From the NCBI GenBank assembly GCA_034421515.1, contig DAOUKH010000031.1, positions 1 through 63,780 on the forward strand: DNA of 63,780 nt. The letters are read 5' to 3'. A model generated the notes under the pieces. The model ran no database searches and was not told where the DNA came from. It was given only the letters and a program-made list of their open reading frames with translations. The DNA comes from DAOUKH01 sp034421515 (GTDB taxonomy: Bacteria > Chloroflexota > Dehalococcoidia > SHYB01). The position numbers and the translations under genes were made by a program. This document shows, one piece after another, positions 24,470 through 32,164 of this stretch (position 1 is its first letter; each line of letters opens with the position of its first letter).

Positions 24470-25219
24470 CTAGAGCTTCCGGATGGCGGTGGACGGCGGC
24501 GGCGGGTAGGCGAGCTTCCCCTGGCTGAGGCCGCAGGTGACCAGCATCCGCGCGTAGTTCAGGGCCGAGGCCGCGGGGTCGATGATCAAGAGGTCCTTGT
24601 AGCCCTCGGCGTCGAGCATCTCGCGGCCCATCGGGACGATGCCCCGCTCGCGATAGGAGAGCGAGTAGAAGATGACGGCCTCGGCGCCGTCGTTGTCCGC
24701 GGCGTCCTTGGCGGCGTCGACCATCTGGCGAGCCTCGTGTTGCCGCTGCTCCTCGTCGGAGGGGAAGACCACCTCGGTGGCGGGCTGGACGTACTTGATG
24801 GAGACCAGCTTCGGCTTCACCGCCAGGCGCTCGGCCGACTTCATGATCATGGCGCGGATGTTCGGCTCTTTGACGGTGAGGATCGAGAAGCGGTCGACCA
24901 GGAAAGAGGCGACGCTCATGGCGGCGGCGCCGGGCTCGACGATGACCATCTTGCTGGTCAGCTCCTTCAGACCCCTGGCGTTGGAGTCGGAGCAGGAGCC
25001 GACGATGTAGGCGTCGTAGCCGTCTTTCTCGGCCTGCTCGGCGACCTCGAACATCTCGGGGGCGATGAGGCCGGCGTCGTACTCGGAGACGGTCCAGTCG
25101 GGGCCGCGGGTGAGCGCTACGACGTCGACCTGGGCGTCGACGAGCGGCTGCGACGTGGCTACGTGCTGCCGGATCGTCTCTTCGTCGGCGCGGTTGGTTC
25201 GGCAAATGATGAACTTCAC
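24470..25219 (-). CDS. Asp/Glu/hydantoin racemase-family protein, second Cys replaced
   Basis: 249 residues. The first catalytic cysteine is Cys76 in V-G-S-C-S-D-S-N. The second, expected in a G-C-x-G/M motif, reads Y-S-L-S near 185-188, so Ser186 stands where Cys should be. Racemases of this family need both; single-Cys relatives act as decarboxylases (arylmalonate type, Cys in the second position) or maleate isomerases (two Cys). The location between hydantoinase A and B genes suggests hydantoin or carbamoyl amino-acid metabolism, but on the opposite strand. Confidence 0.8.
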   Translation of the reverse strand: MKFIICRTNRADEETIRQHVATSQPLVDAQVDVVALTRGPDWTVSEYDAGLIAPEMFEVAEQAEKDGYDAYIVGSCSDSNARGLKELTSKMVIVEPGAAAMSVASFLVDRFSILTVKEPNIRAMIMKSAERLAVKPKLVSIKYVQPATEVVFPSDEEQRQHEARQMVDAAKDAADNDGAEAVIFYSLSYRERGIVPMGREMLDAEGYKDLLIIDPAASALNYARMLVTCGLSQGKLAYPPPPSTAIRKL

Positions 25220-25261
25220 GATACCCTCCCGAATAGGTGCGTTGGCCGGGGCCGCCGCGGG

Positions 25262-26044
25262 CTAGCGCCCGACGACGAGGCCCCCGGTGAAATCGACGAG
25301 CTGACCGGTTACGTGGACGGCGCTATCGGAGACGAGGAAGGCTACCATATCGGCGGCCTCGGCGGGCCGGACGCCACCCTGCATGGGGAAGGCTGCGGGC
25401 GCCTCGCCCTCCGTGCGGCCCACGCCGACCCCTTTGCCCGCCCGCGAGGCCTTGAGAAGCCCCAAGCCGGGACCGGCAGCGTCCGCCTCCGCCGACAGGC
25501 CGAGGGCGAGGACGTTGGCGCGGATGCCGTCGTCGGCCAGTTCGAGGGCCATGCACTGCATGAGGCCGACGAGGCCGAACTGCGTGGCGGAGTGGACCCC
25601 GAGCCCGGCGATGCCCGAGCGTGCCGCGTGCGAGGTCAGGAAGAGTATCGAGCCGCCCTTGCCCGCCTCGACCATGCGCTCGGCGGCTATGCGGCTGCAC
25701 TGGAAAGCCGCCCTGAGGTCGCTGCGCAGGGCTTCGTCCCAGGCGCCGGCTTCGGTGTCGAGGAGCGCGCCGCCGGGCACGGTCAGACCGGCGACAATCA
25801 GGACATCAAGGCGGCTGAAGCGGTCGATGGTCTGCTCGACGGCGGAGCGGGCCACCTCTGCGTCGGCGAGGTCGCCGGAGAGGGCGAGGGCGCCGTCGGC
25901 TGGCGCGGCGGCGGCGTGGGAATGGAGGGCGACGTCGGCGCCCTCGGCCATGAGCTTGGCGGCGATGGCCTGTCCAAAGCCGGCGTAGCCGTCGGCGCCG
26001 GTGACGAGCGCGGTCTTGCCGCTAAGCGCGCCGTTGCTTGTCAC
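25262..26044 (-). CDS. SDR-fold protein with substituted active site
   Basis: 260 residues. The Rossmann start A-L-V-T-G-A-D-G-Y is recognisable, as are Ser138 (L-T-S-H) and the C-terminal V-T-G-Q-L-V-D-F-T-G-G. The catalytic Tyr and Lys are replaced: the Y-x-x-x-K site reads H151-S-A-T-Q155, and the usual active-site Asn is Asp109. The NNAG motif is V-A-G-L. It is unlikely to act as a normal dehydrogenase and may be a partner or regulatory pseudoenzyme. Its GTG start overlaps by four bases the stop of the intact SDR gene upstream, so the two are cotranslated. Confidence 0.82.
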   Translation of the reverse strand: MTSNGALSGKTALVTGADGYAGFGQAIAAKLMAEGADVALHSHAAAAPADGALALSGDLADAEVARSAVEQTIDRFSRLDVLIVAGLTVPGGALLDTEAGAWDEALRSDLRAAFQCSRIAAERMVEAGKGGSILFLTSHAARSGIAGLGVHSATQFGLVGLMQCMALELADDGIRANVLALGLSAEADAAGPGLGLLKASRAGKGVGVGRTEGEAPAAFPMQGGVRPAEAADMVAFLVSDSAVHVTGQLVDFTGGLVVGR

Positions 26045-26877
26045 ATCAGCAACCCGGCGGTCATGTTCACGGCCTGGCCCGTCATCTTGTGGGCCCGCGA
26101 GGAGGCGAGGAAGGCGACGAGGTTGCCGATGCTGTCAGGGTCGTCGAGGGTGCCCAGCGGGCTCGCGTCGCGCTGGCTCTGCACGAGGCCCCGGACGATC
26201 TCCCAGTGGTGTTCTTCGTCATCGGCAGGAAAGTAGTTGAAGGGGCGGTGGTTGCCGCTATCGCGTATGACGCCGGGGCAGACGGTGTTGACGGTGATGC
26301 CGTGGACGCCCCACTCCAGCGCCATGACCTGCCCCAAGCCGATGAGGGCCGACTTGGAGGCGGAGTAGGCCGAAGCGGTGGGCGTGCCCACCTTCCCCAG
26401 CCTGGAGGAGAGGTTGATGATCCGGCCGCCTTCGCCCTGCTCGATCATGCGGCGGGCGGCCTCCTTGGCGCAGAGGAACGGGCCGACGAGGTTGGCCTGC
26501 ATGCAGGAGTCCCACGAGGCCTCGTCCTGCTCCAAGAACGGCATCAGCGGCGTCTCGGCGGCGTTGTTGACGAGGATGTCGATGCGGCCGAGCCGTTCGA
26601 CCAGGGAGTCGAACATGGCCGCGACCTCGTCCGGCGAGGTGATGTCGGCTTCGAGCGCGACGCTGCGCCGGCCCAAGTCCTCGATCTCGGCCTGCATGCT
26701 CTCGAGGCCGCGCCAGCCCTTGCGCAGCTCGGGGTCGGTGGGACCCTTGGCGGAGCGGCGGTTGTTGACGGCAACGTCGGCGCCCTCCTCGGCCAAGCGC
26801 AGGGCGATGCCCCGGCCGGTCGAGGGATAGCGGGCGGCGCCGGTGACGAGGGCGACTTTGCCGTCGAGGAGGCCCAT
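26041..26877 (-). CDS. SDR-family oxidoreductase
   Basis: 278 residues from M-G-L-L-D-G-K-V-A-L; the open frame extends 11 codons upstream without need. T-G-A-A-R-Y-P-S-T-G-R-G replaces the shorter T-G-x-x-x-G-x-G loop, a mild insertion. I-L-V-N-N-A-A is present, then catalytic Ser in L-S-S-R, and Y-S-A-S-K intact. The C-terminus M-T-G-Q-A-V-N-M-T-A-G matches typical cofactor-binding SDR tails. It is coupled through GTGA to the degenerate SDR downstream, as if catalytic and non-catalytic partners. Confidence 0.88.
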   Translation of the reverse strand: MGLLDGKVALVTGAARYPSTGRGIALRLAEEGADVAVNNRRSAKGPTDPELRKGWRGLESMQAEIEDLGRRSVALEADITSPDEVAAMFDSLVERLGRIDILVNNAAETPLMPFLEQDEASWDSCMQANLVGPFLCAKEAARRMIEQGEGGRIINLSSRLGKVGTPTASAYSASKSALIGLGQVMALEWGVHGITVNTVCPGVIRDSGNHRPFNYFPADDEEHHWEIVRGLVQSQRDASPLGTLDDPDSIGNLVAFLASSRAHKMTGQAVNMTAGLLM

Positions 26878-26982
26878 GCTGGCGACTCCAGAAGAGGGTG
26901 TGCGGGGCAAGTCTAGCCACCGTCCCTTGACGCCGCAACCGCGCTTCTTTACAACCCCGGTAGACTAGGCCGGGGGGTGTCC

Positions 26983-27774
26983 ATGGAACGTCCATTGCTC
27001 GAGTGGGTCTTTTCCAAGACGCAGGGCATGAGTCCGGAGCTCGAAGAGATCTGGATGGAGTGGTACGACTACCACCAGCTCATGATGTGCCGCATGCCGG
27101 GCTGGACGTGGAACTACCGGCTGATGAACCTGATCGGGCCGGAGAAGTACGTCTCCCTGTACCGGGTCGAGGACTACGAGGCCCTGAAACTCATCGAGGG
27201 CTGGCCACGGGTCGACCAAGGGAAGATGGACCCGATCACGGACAACCTCGACCCGGCCGCACTGCAGGACTGGGAAGAGAAGGTGCGGCGGGGCCTCCAG
27301 GACACCGGCAAGTTCACCTTCACCGGCGGCGCGAGCGACAAGAACCCGCTCGATCAGGGCCATTGGGGCTGGCGCTACCTCGCCGGCGCGGCCCTCGACG
27401 ATCCGCTCTTGAAGTCGAACAACCCCCTGGGCACCGAGCTCATCAGCGTGTCGCGGGAGAACGACGCGCAATGGAAGGCATGGTACGAGTCGGAGCGGTT
27501 CCCCGCGCTCCAGAAGCTGCCCGGCGTCATCATGGCGGGCTGGTACGGCATCACGACGGAGGGCCGGGAGCATGAGCCCGGCTACAACTACATCGCCATC
27601 TTCGAGCTTGAAGGCGAGGACGACGCGTTCCGGCTCGGCGACCCCGACCGGCGGATTCCCGAAGCCAAGGCGTTCTGGGAAGACCCGACGGCCGAGCCCT
27701 ACTACGCGCTGACGCGGGACGTGCGCACGAACTACTACAAGCCCATTTCGCGGCACTGGGGCTTTCAGAAATAG
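26983..27774 (+). CDS. Conserved two-repeat protein, paralogue of 8414-9196
   Basis: 263 residues from the ATG at 26983, which aligns exactly with the start of its paralogue; a GTG two codons earlier is an alternative. It shares P-L-L-E-W-V-F, E-W-Y-D-Y-H, M-P-G-W-T-W and the C-terminal Y-Y-A-L-T...N-Y-Y-(K/E)-P-I-S with the protein at 8414. The internal duplication (W-M-E-W-Y-D-Y-H...M-P-G-W and W-K-A-W-Y-E-S-E-R-F-P...L-P-G-V) suggests two alpha/beta-barrel domains. It precedes hydantoinase B by 76 bases on the same strand and may act in the same pathway. Confidence 0.7.
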   Translation: MERPLLEWVFSKTQGMSPELEEIWMEWYDYHQLMMCRMPGWTWNYRLMNLIGPEKYVSLYRVEDYEALKLIEGWPRVDQGKMDPITDNLDPAALQDWEEKVRRGLQDTGKFTFTGGASDKNPLDQGHWGWRYLAGAALDDPLLKSNNPLGTELISVSRENDAQWKAWYESERFPALQKLPGVIMAGWYGITTEGREHEPGYNYIAIFELEGEDDAFRLGDPDRRIPEAKAFWEDPTAEPYYALTRDVRTNYYKPISRHWGFQK

Positions 27775-27850
27775 CGGCCCGGCAGCGGCCCGCGACTATC
27801 CTGCCCACGCTCCTCTGAGGGAGCATTTGGGCTGAGGGACGGAGACCCGA

Positions 27851-29617
27851 ATGGACCAGATCGTCTTCACCACGCTTGTCAAACGGATCGAGCGGATCGT
27901 CCAGGAAATCACCATCAAGTGCATCCAGAGCGCGCGCTCCGCCACGGTCCACGCCCGCGACTTCTCGGTCACGATCGCCGACAGCCAGTGCCGCACGGTC
28001 ACCATCCACGGCGGGCTGCCGATCCACACGATGAGCATCGACATGGCCCTCAAGCCGATCGTCGAGATGTTCGACGACATCCAGCCGGGCGACTGCTTCC
28101 TGAACAACTGCCCCTTCTACGGCAACGTCCACCACGCCGACTACACCTTCTGCACGCCGGTCTTCTCCGGCGAGAAGATCATCTTCTGGCTGCTCCTCCG
28201 CATGCACAACGTCGATGTCGGCGCGCCAGAGCCGACCGCCTATCTCCCCTATGCGAAGGAGATTTACGAGGAGGGCCTGCACTGGCCGTGCGTCCGCGTG
28301 GCGCGGGGCTACCAGGAGCTGAAGGACATCGTGCGGATCGGGCTCACCCGGATCCGCGTGCCGCAGCAGTGGTACGGCGACTTCGCCGCCGCGCTGGGCA
28401 GCTCCTGGATCGGGGAGCAGCGGCTCGGTGACCTGATCGAAGAGTACGGCGACGACGTAGTCACCGACTTCATCGACGAGTGGATCGAGTACGGCCGCCG
28501 CCGGATGATCGCGGAGATCAAGAGCCTGCCCGAGGGGACCTGGGAAGGCGAGACGTGGGTCGACCCCATCGAGTTCATCCCCGACGGCTTCGCTCTGAAC
28601 ATGAAGCTGACCATCGACCATGAGCAGGAGGCGATGATCGTCGACCTGCGCGACAACCCGGACCAGGTCGATGGCGGCATCAACCTGCCCGAGGCCTCGA
28701 GCATCGCCGGGCCGTCGCAGGGCATCTTCGCCAGCCTCGACCCGACGCTGCACCACAACACCGGGGCCTTCGAGCGCATCCAGTTCAAGCTGCGCGAAGG
28801 GTGCATCTGCGGCATACCGAAGTTCCCCGCCGGCACCTCGGTCTCGACGAGCTACCTGACCGACCGCCTCACCAGCCTCGCCATGGCGATTATGGCGCGC
28901 GTCGACCCGAACAGGGGCGGCGCCGAGGGCGGCTACATCGGCTTCCAGGAGGGCGTCTTCTCCGGCGAGGACTTCCGCCGCAACAACGCGCCCTATGTGA
29001 GCCAGCCCATCGTTGTCGGCAGCTTCGTGGGCGGCGGCCCCGCTGTGAAGGGCCACGACGGCTGGCCCGCCTGGGGTATCGGCGGCACCCAGGGCTGCAT
29101 CTCGACGACGTCCGTCGAGCTCTGGGAGAAGAACAACCCGCACATCTTCGAGGTCGGCGCGCAGATCGTCACCGATTCGCCGGGCGACGGCGAGTTCATC
29201 GGCAGCGTCGGCCCCCGGATGCTGGTGCGGCACCGGCAGGGGCCGTTCTGGGTCGCGGGCTACGGCGACGGCCGGGTCTACCCGCCCGCCGGCGTGATGG
29301 GCGGCAGCGCGGGCCATGCCAACCAGGGCTTCATCTGGGATCTCGGCACCGAGACGCAGGAGGAGGAGCTTCCCCTCTGCGGCGTCTTCGAGATCAAGGA
29401 AGGCAAGGCCATCGAGATCTTCGGCAACGGCGGCGGCGGCTTCGGTAGCCCCCTCGACCGCGACGCCGACCAGGTCCGCAAGGACGTCCGCAACGGCTGG
29501 GTCTCGGTAGAGAAGGCGCGAGACGTCTACGGCGTCGTCCTCGACCTCGGACCCGAGGAATACGCCGTCGACGCCGAGGCCACGCAGCGGCTGCGCGACG
29601 AGAAGCGCGCGGGCTAG
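27851..29617 (+). CDS. Hydantoinase/oxoprolinase B-type subunit (HyuB family)
   Basis: 588 residues matching the hydantoinase B / acetone carboxylase alpha family: N-terminal helix-rich region with S-A-T-V-H-A-R-D-F-S, H-T-M-S-I-D near 62, G-D-C-F-L-N-N-C-P-F-Y-G-N-V-H-H-A-D near 84 (usual N-D-P...G-x-x-H-x-x-D), and a Gly-rich C-terminus G-N-G-G-G-G-F-G-S-P-L-D-R. It should form the metal-bearing subunit that works with HyuA (22379). The two genes are normally adjacent; here three minus-strand genes and one plus-strand gene lie between. Confidence 0.9.
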   Translation: MDQIVFTTLVKRIERIVQEITIKCIQSARSATVHARDFSVTIADSQCRTVTIHGGLPIHTMSIDMALKPIVEMFDDIQPGDCFLNNCPFYGNVHHADYTFCTPVFSGEKIIFWLLLRMHNVDVGAPEPTAYLPYAKEIYEEGLHWPCVRVARGYQELKDIVRIGLTRIRVPQQWYGDFAAALGSSWIGEQRLGDLIEEYGDDVVTDFIDEWIEYGRRRMIAEIKSLPEGTWEGETWVDPIEFIPDGFALNMKLTIDHEQEAMIVDLRDNPDQVDGGINLPEASSIAGPSQGIFASLDPTLHHNTGAFERIQFKLREGCICGIPKFPAGTSVSTSYLTDRLTSLAMAIMARVDPNRGGAEGGYIGFQEGVFSGEDFRRNNAPYVSQPIVVGSFVGGGPAVKGHDGWPAWGIGGTQGCISTTSVELWEKNNPHIFEVGAQIVTDSPGDGEFIGSVGPRMLVRHRQGPFWVAGYGDGRVYPPAGVMGGSAGHANQGFIWDLGTETQEEELPLCGVFEIKEGKAIEIFGNGGGGFGSPLDRDADQVRKDVRNGWVSVEKARDVYGVVLDLGPEEYAVDAEATQRLRDEKRAG

Positions 29618-29638
29618 GGATTCGCGCGCCCGTCTCGC

Positions 29639-30334
29639 CTAGCTCAGGCCCAAATTCGCAAGCGCGGCCCGGGCTGCCTCCCGCTCCGCCTTCTGCTTGC
29701 TCGGCCCCGAGCCTTCGCCGGCGACTGCGCCGTCGACGATCACCTCGACCGTGAAGTCGCGGTCATGGTCGGGGCCTTCTTCCCTCACGGTGCGGTAGAC
29801 GGGCGGCGGGCTGCCCTCGGCCTGGACGGCTTCCTGAAGCAGCGACTTGAAGTCGTCGACCAGCCCGGGCGGCAGGCTCTCCAGCCGGTCCTTGAACAGC
29901 TTGAGCGTCCATCGCTTGGCCTTGAAGTAGCCCTGGTCGAGCAAGACCGCGCCCAGCACGGCCTCGAAGCCGCGGGCGAGGTTGCGCTCGCGGGTGCGGC
30001 CGCCGCTGGTCTCCTCACCGTGTCCGAGGTAGAGGCGGCGGCCGAGGTCGAGTTCGGCGGCGACGGCGGCGAGGGTCGCCGAACGCACTAGGCCGGAGCG
30101 GAGCGCGGTGAGGCGGCCCTCGGGCAGGTCGGGGAAGCGCCCGTACAGGTGCTCAGCGACGACGAAGCCAAGGAAAGCGTCGCCTAGGTATTCCAGGCGC
30201 TCGTTACTCTCCGGCGCGTCAGCGGGCGCCTCGTGGACGTAGGAGCGGTGGGTCAGCGCGAGCTTGAGGAGCGCGCGGTCCTTGAACTCGATGCCGAGTT
30301 GGCGCTCCAATATCGCTTCAGGAGAGCGGGGCAT
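29639..30334 (-). CDS. rnc: Ribonuclease III
   Basis: 231 residues: an RNase III catalytic domain (about 5-155) and a double-stranded-RNA-binding domain (about 160-230, ending K-Q-K-A-E-R-E-A-A-R-A-A-L). The signature N-E-R-L-E-Y-L-G-D-A supplies Glu45, Glu48 and Asp52. In the second acidic cluster Glu124 is present (F-E-A-V-L-G-A), but the residue matching E. coli Asp114 is Arg121 (L-A-R-G-F-E-A). The role is processing of rRNA and structured RNAs. It is divergent from the CCA-adding enzyme gene. Confidence 0.93.
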   Translation of the reverse strand: MPRSPEAILERQLGIEFKDRALLKLALTHRSYVHEAPADAPESNERLEYLGDAFLGFVVAEHLYGRFPDLPEGRLTALRSGLVRSATLAAVAAELDLGRRLYLGHGEETSGGRTRERNLARGFEAVLGAVLLDQGYFKAKRWTLKLFKDRLESLPPGLVDDFKSLLQEAVQAEGSPPPVYRTVREEGPDHDRDFTVEVIVDGAVAGEGSGPSKQKAEREAARAALANLGLS

Positions 30335-30339
30335 ACCCT

Positions 30340-30345
30340 ATTGTA
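30340..30345 (-). promoter_or_regulatory. -10-like element of rnc
   Basis: TACAAT on the minus strand five bases before the rnc ATG, suggesting a leaderless message. No -35 seen. Confidence 0.3.
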
Positions 30346-30372
30346 CCCACCGTGACCGGCGGGCCGCGGGCC

Positions 30373-30378
30373 TATAAT
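30373..30378 (+). promoter_or_regulatory. -10 element of the CCA-adding enzyme gene
   Basis: Consensus TATAAT 19 bases before the ATG at 30398. No clear -35. Confidence 0.45.
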
Positions 30379-30397
30379 CGCTTCAGGCCATCAAGGG

Positions 30398-31666
30398 ATG
30401 GCCGTCCGTGCCATGTCCGACTACACCGCCATCGACAACATCGCCGGGCGAATCGAAGCGCGCCTCTCCGCGGAGCAGCGGTCCTTCCTGCGCGCCGCGG
30501 CGGAGCGCGCCGCCAAGCACGGCGGGCGCGCCTACCTCGTTGGCGGAGTGGTGCGCGACCTGCTCCTCGGCGCCGACGGGCTCGACCTCGACGTGGTCGT
30601 CGAGGGCGATGCTCGGGAGACGGCGCGCGGCCTCGCCGCCGACCTCGGCGGCACGGTCAGGACCCACGACCGCTTCCTGACCGCAACGGTGGCGGTCGGT
30701 GCGGTCCGGGCCGACTTCGCCACGGCGCGGCGGGAGCGGTACGCCCGCGCCGGGGCACTGCCCACGGTGCAGGCCGCCAACCTCGACGCCGACCTGGCGC
30801 GGCGCGACTTCACCGTCAACGCCACGGCGGCTTCCCTCGACCCGCAGCGGTTCGGCGACGTGATCGATCCCCACGGCGGCCGCGCCGACCTCGACGCGGG
30901 GCTCATCCGCGTCCTCCATGAACGGAGCTTCGTCGACGACGCCACGCGCATCTTGCGGGCCTGCCGCTACGCCGCTCGCTTCGGGTTCGCGCTCGAAGCG
31001 GAGACGGAGCGGCTGGCGAAGGAGGGGGCGGGCCGTCTGCGCCCCATCAGCGGCAGCCGTGTGCGCCACGAAATCGAGCGCACCTTGGAAGAGGCCGCGC
31101 CGGGGCCGGCGTTCCAGCTCGCCCTACGGCTTGGGGCGCTCGAAGCGCTGCATCCTGGCTTCCGGATCGGCCCCGCCGCCGCCCGCGCTCTTCACGAGGC
31201 CAGGTCCGTCCGGCTGGGCTTCGCCATCCTGAGCTCGGGGCTTACCGAGGAAACAGCTGCGGCGCTGGCGAAGCGCATGGCCGTCCCGGTCTCAGTGCGA
31301 CGCGCCATGACCGACGCGGCCCGCCTCGCCGCCGGGCTGGAAGCGCTGGCGGCGCCCGATCTCAAGAACAGCGAGGTCTACGCGGTGCTGTCGCCGTACG
31401 TCCGCGAGGCCGTCGTTGCTTGCCGTCTCACCGCGCACGACGGGATAATGGCCGAGCGTATCGACGATTTCACCGAGCGGCTGGCGAGCGTCCGGCCCGT
31501 GCTGAATGGCGACGACCTCATCGCCCTCGGCGTCGAGCCAGGCCCGCGCATCGGGCGCATGCTGGCGGAACTGCTCTGGGCCCGCCTGGACGGCGAGGTC
31601 GAGACGCGAGAGGACGAAATCGAGGCCGTCCGCAGGGCGGCGGGAGACGGCGAAGGGGCACGATGA
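30398..31666 (+). CDS. CCA tRNA nucleotidyltransferase / poly(A) polymerase family protein
   Basis: 422 residues. The class II nucleotidyltransferase head has Y-L-V-G-G-V-V-R-D-L-L-L-G near 46 and D-L-D-V-V-V-E-G near 62, the metal-binding aspartates; L-A-R-R-D-F-T-V-N-A near 131 and the R-I-L-R-A-C-R-Y-A-A-R-F-G motif near 186 complete the family pattern. It would repair or complete tRNA 3' CCA ends; a poly(A) polymerase role cannot be excluded from sequence. An ATG five codons later (M-S-D-Y-T) is an alternative start. Its stop overlaps the start of the first zinc-finger gene (ATGA). Confidence 0.92.
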   Translation: MAVRAMSDYTAIDNIAGRIEARLSAEQRSFLRAAAERAAKHGGRAYLVGGVVRDLLLGADGLDLDVVVEGDARETARGLAADLGGTVRTHDRFLTATVAVGAVRADFATARRERYARAGALPTVQAANLDADLARRDFTVNATAASLDPQRFGDVIDPHGGRADLDAGLIRVLHERSFVDDATRILRACRYAARFGFALEAETERLAKEGAGRLRPISGSRVRHEIERTLEEAAPGPAFQLALRLGALEALHPGFRIGPAAARALHEARSVRLGFAILSSGLTEETAAALAKRMAVPVSVRRAMTDAARLAAGLEALAAPDLKNSEVYAVLSPYVREAVVACRLTAHDGIMAERIDDFTERLASVRPVLNGDDLIALGVEPGPRIGRMLAELLWARLDGEVETREDEIEAVRRAAGDGEGAR

Positions 31667-31890
31667 CAACCGACGCTTCGGCCACGTGCGAAGTCTGCAG
31701 CGAGGCGATGGACCCCGACCACAGCGCCTTCTGCTCCTCGTGCGGACGCACGTTCCACTTGACCTGGGACACGCGCCTTGAGATCAAGGACTGCGGCGCG
31801 TTCGCCCTCGACGATCAGACGCTGGCCCTCTACTTCACCTGTGTCCTCTGCGGCGGCACGCCGCAGGAGGCGGAGGAGCGGCCGTCGTGA
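31663..31890 (+). CDS. Small C7H cross-brace zinc-finger protein (PHD/RING-like), copy 1
   Basis: 75 residues. Metal-ligand candidates are Cys9, Cys12, Cys24, Cys27, His32, Cys44, Cys60 and Cys63: spacing C-x2-C-x11-C-x2-C-x4-H-x11-C-x15-C-x2-C. The C-x2-C-x4-H-like core (C-S-S-C-G-R-T-F-H-L) and eight-ligand layout resemble eukaryotic PHD/RING fingers and the bacterial Prok-RING groups. ATGA overlap with the CCA-enzyme stop indicates translational coupling. AAGGGG lies upstream. The next gene has an identical ligand pattern. Function unknown; protein or RNA contacts are possible. Confidence 0.78.
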   Translation: MTTDASATCEVCSEAMDPDHSAFCSSCGRTFHLTWDTRLEIKDCGAFALDDQTLALYFTCVLCGGTPQEAEERPS

Positions 31891-32144
31891 CGCAACCGCA
31901 GACCAGCCCGGTCACCGAGCCCCAAGAGCGCCCGCGAGCGCTCCGAGGCGAGCCGTGCCGCATCTGCGGAGACCCCACCGACGATCGCCTCGACTCAAGC
32001 TGCCGCATCTGCGGCGGGGCCGTCCACGTCGCCTGGGCCGAGGGCACGCCCGAGTCGGCGTGCAGCCAGGTGGTGAGTCCGCTGCAGTGCTGCGGCATCG
32101 CCTTCGTCTGCAGCGCCTGCGTCGCCGAGGGGTCGCTGGCGTAG
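31887..32144 (+). CDS. Small C7H cross-brace zinc-finger protein (PHD/RING-like), copy 2
   Basis: 85 residues from a GTG that overlaps the previous stop (GTGA). Cys24, Cys27, Cys39, Cys42, His47, Cys59, Cys75 and Cys78 repeat exactly the spacing of copy 1, offset by 15 residues, although the residues between differ widely. Two further cysteines (C68, C69) lie in the last loop. A disordered 20-residue N-terminus (T-Q-P-Q-T-S-P-V-T-E-P) precedes the finger. The strict spacing with divergent sequence argues for a real zinc fold rather than chance. Confidence 0.76.
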   Translation: MTQPQTSPVTEPQERPRALRGEPCRICGDPTDDRLDSSCRICGGAVHVAWAEGTPESACSQVVSPLQCCGIAFVCSACVAEGSLA

Positions 32145-32164
32145 GCTGAGAAAGGTGCCCTCTC

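Noticed and set aside
24737..26236. 499-codon plus-strand open frame
   Set aside because: Shadow of the racemase and SDR genes; no motif and no ribosome site.
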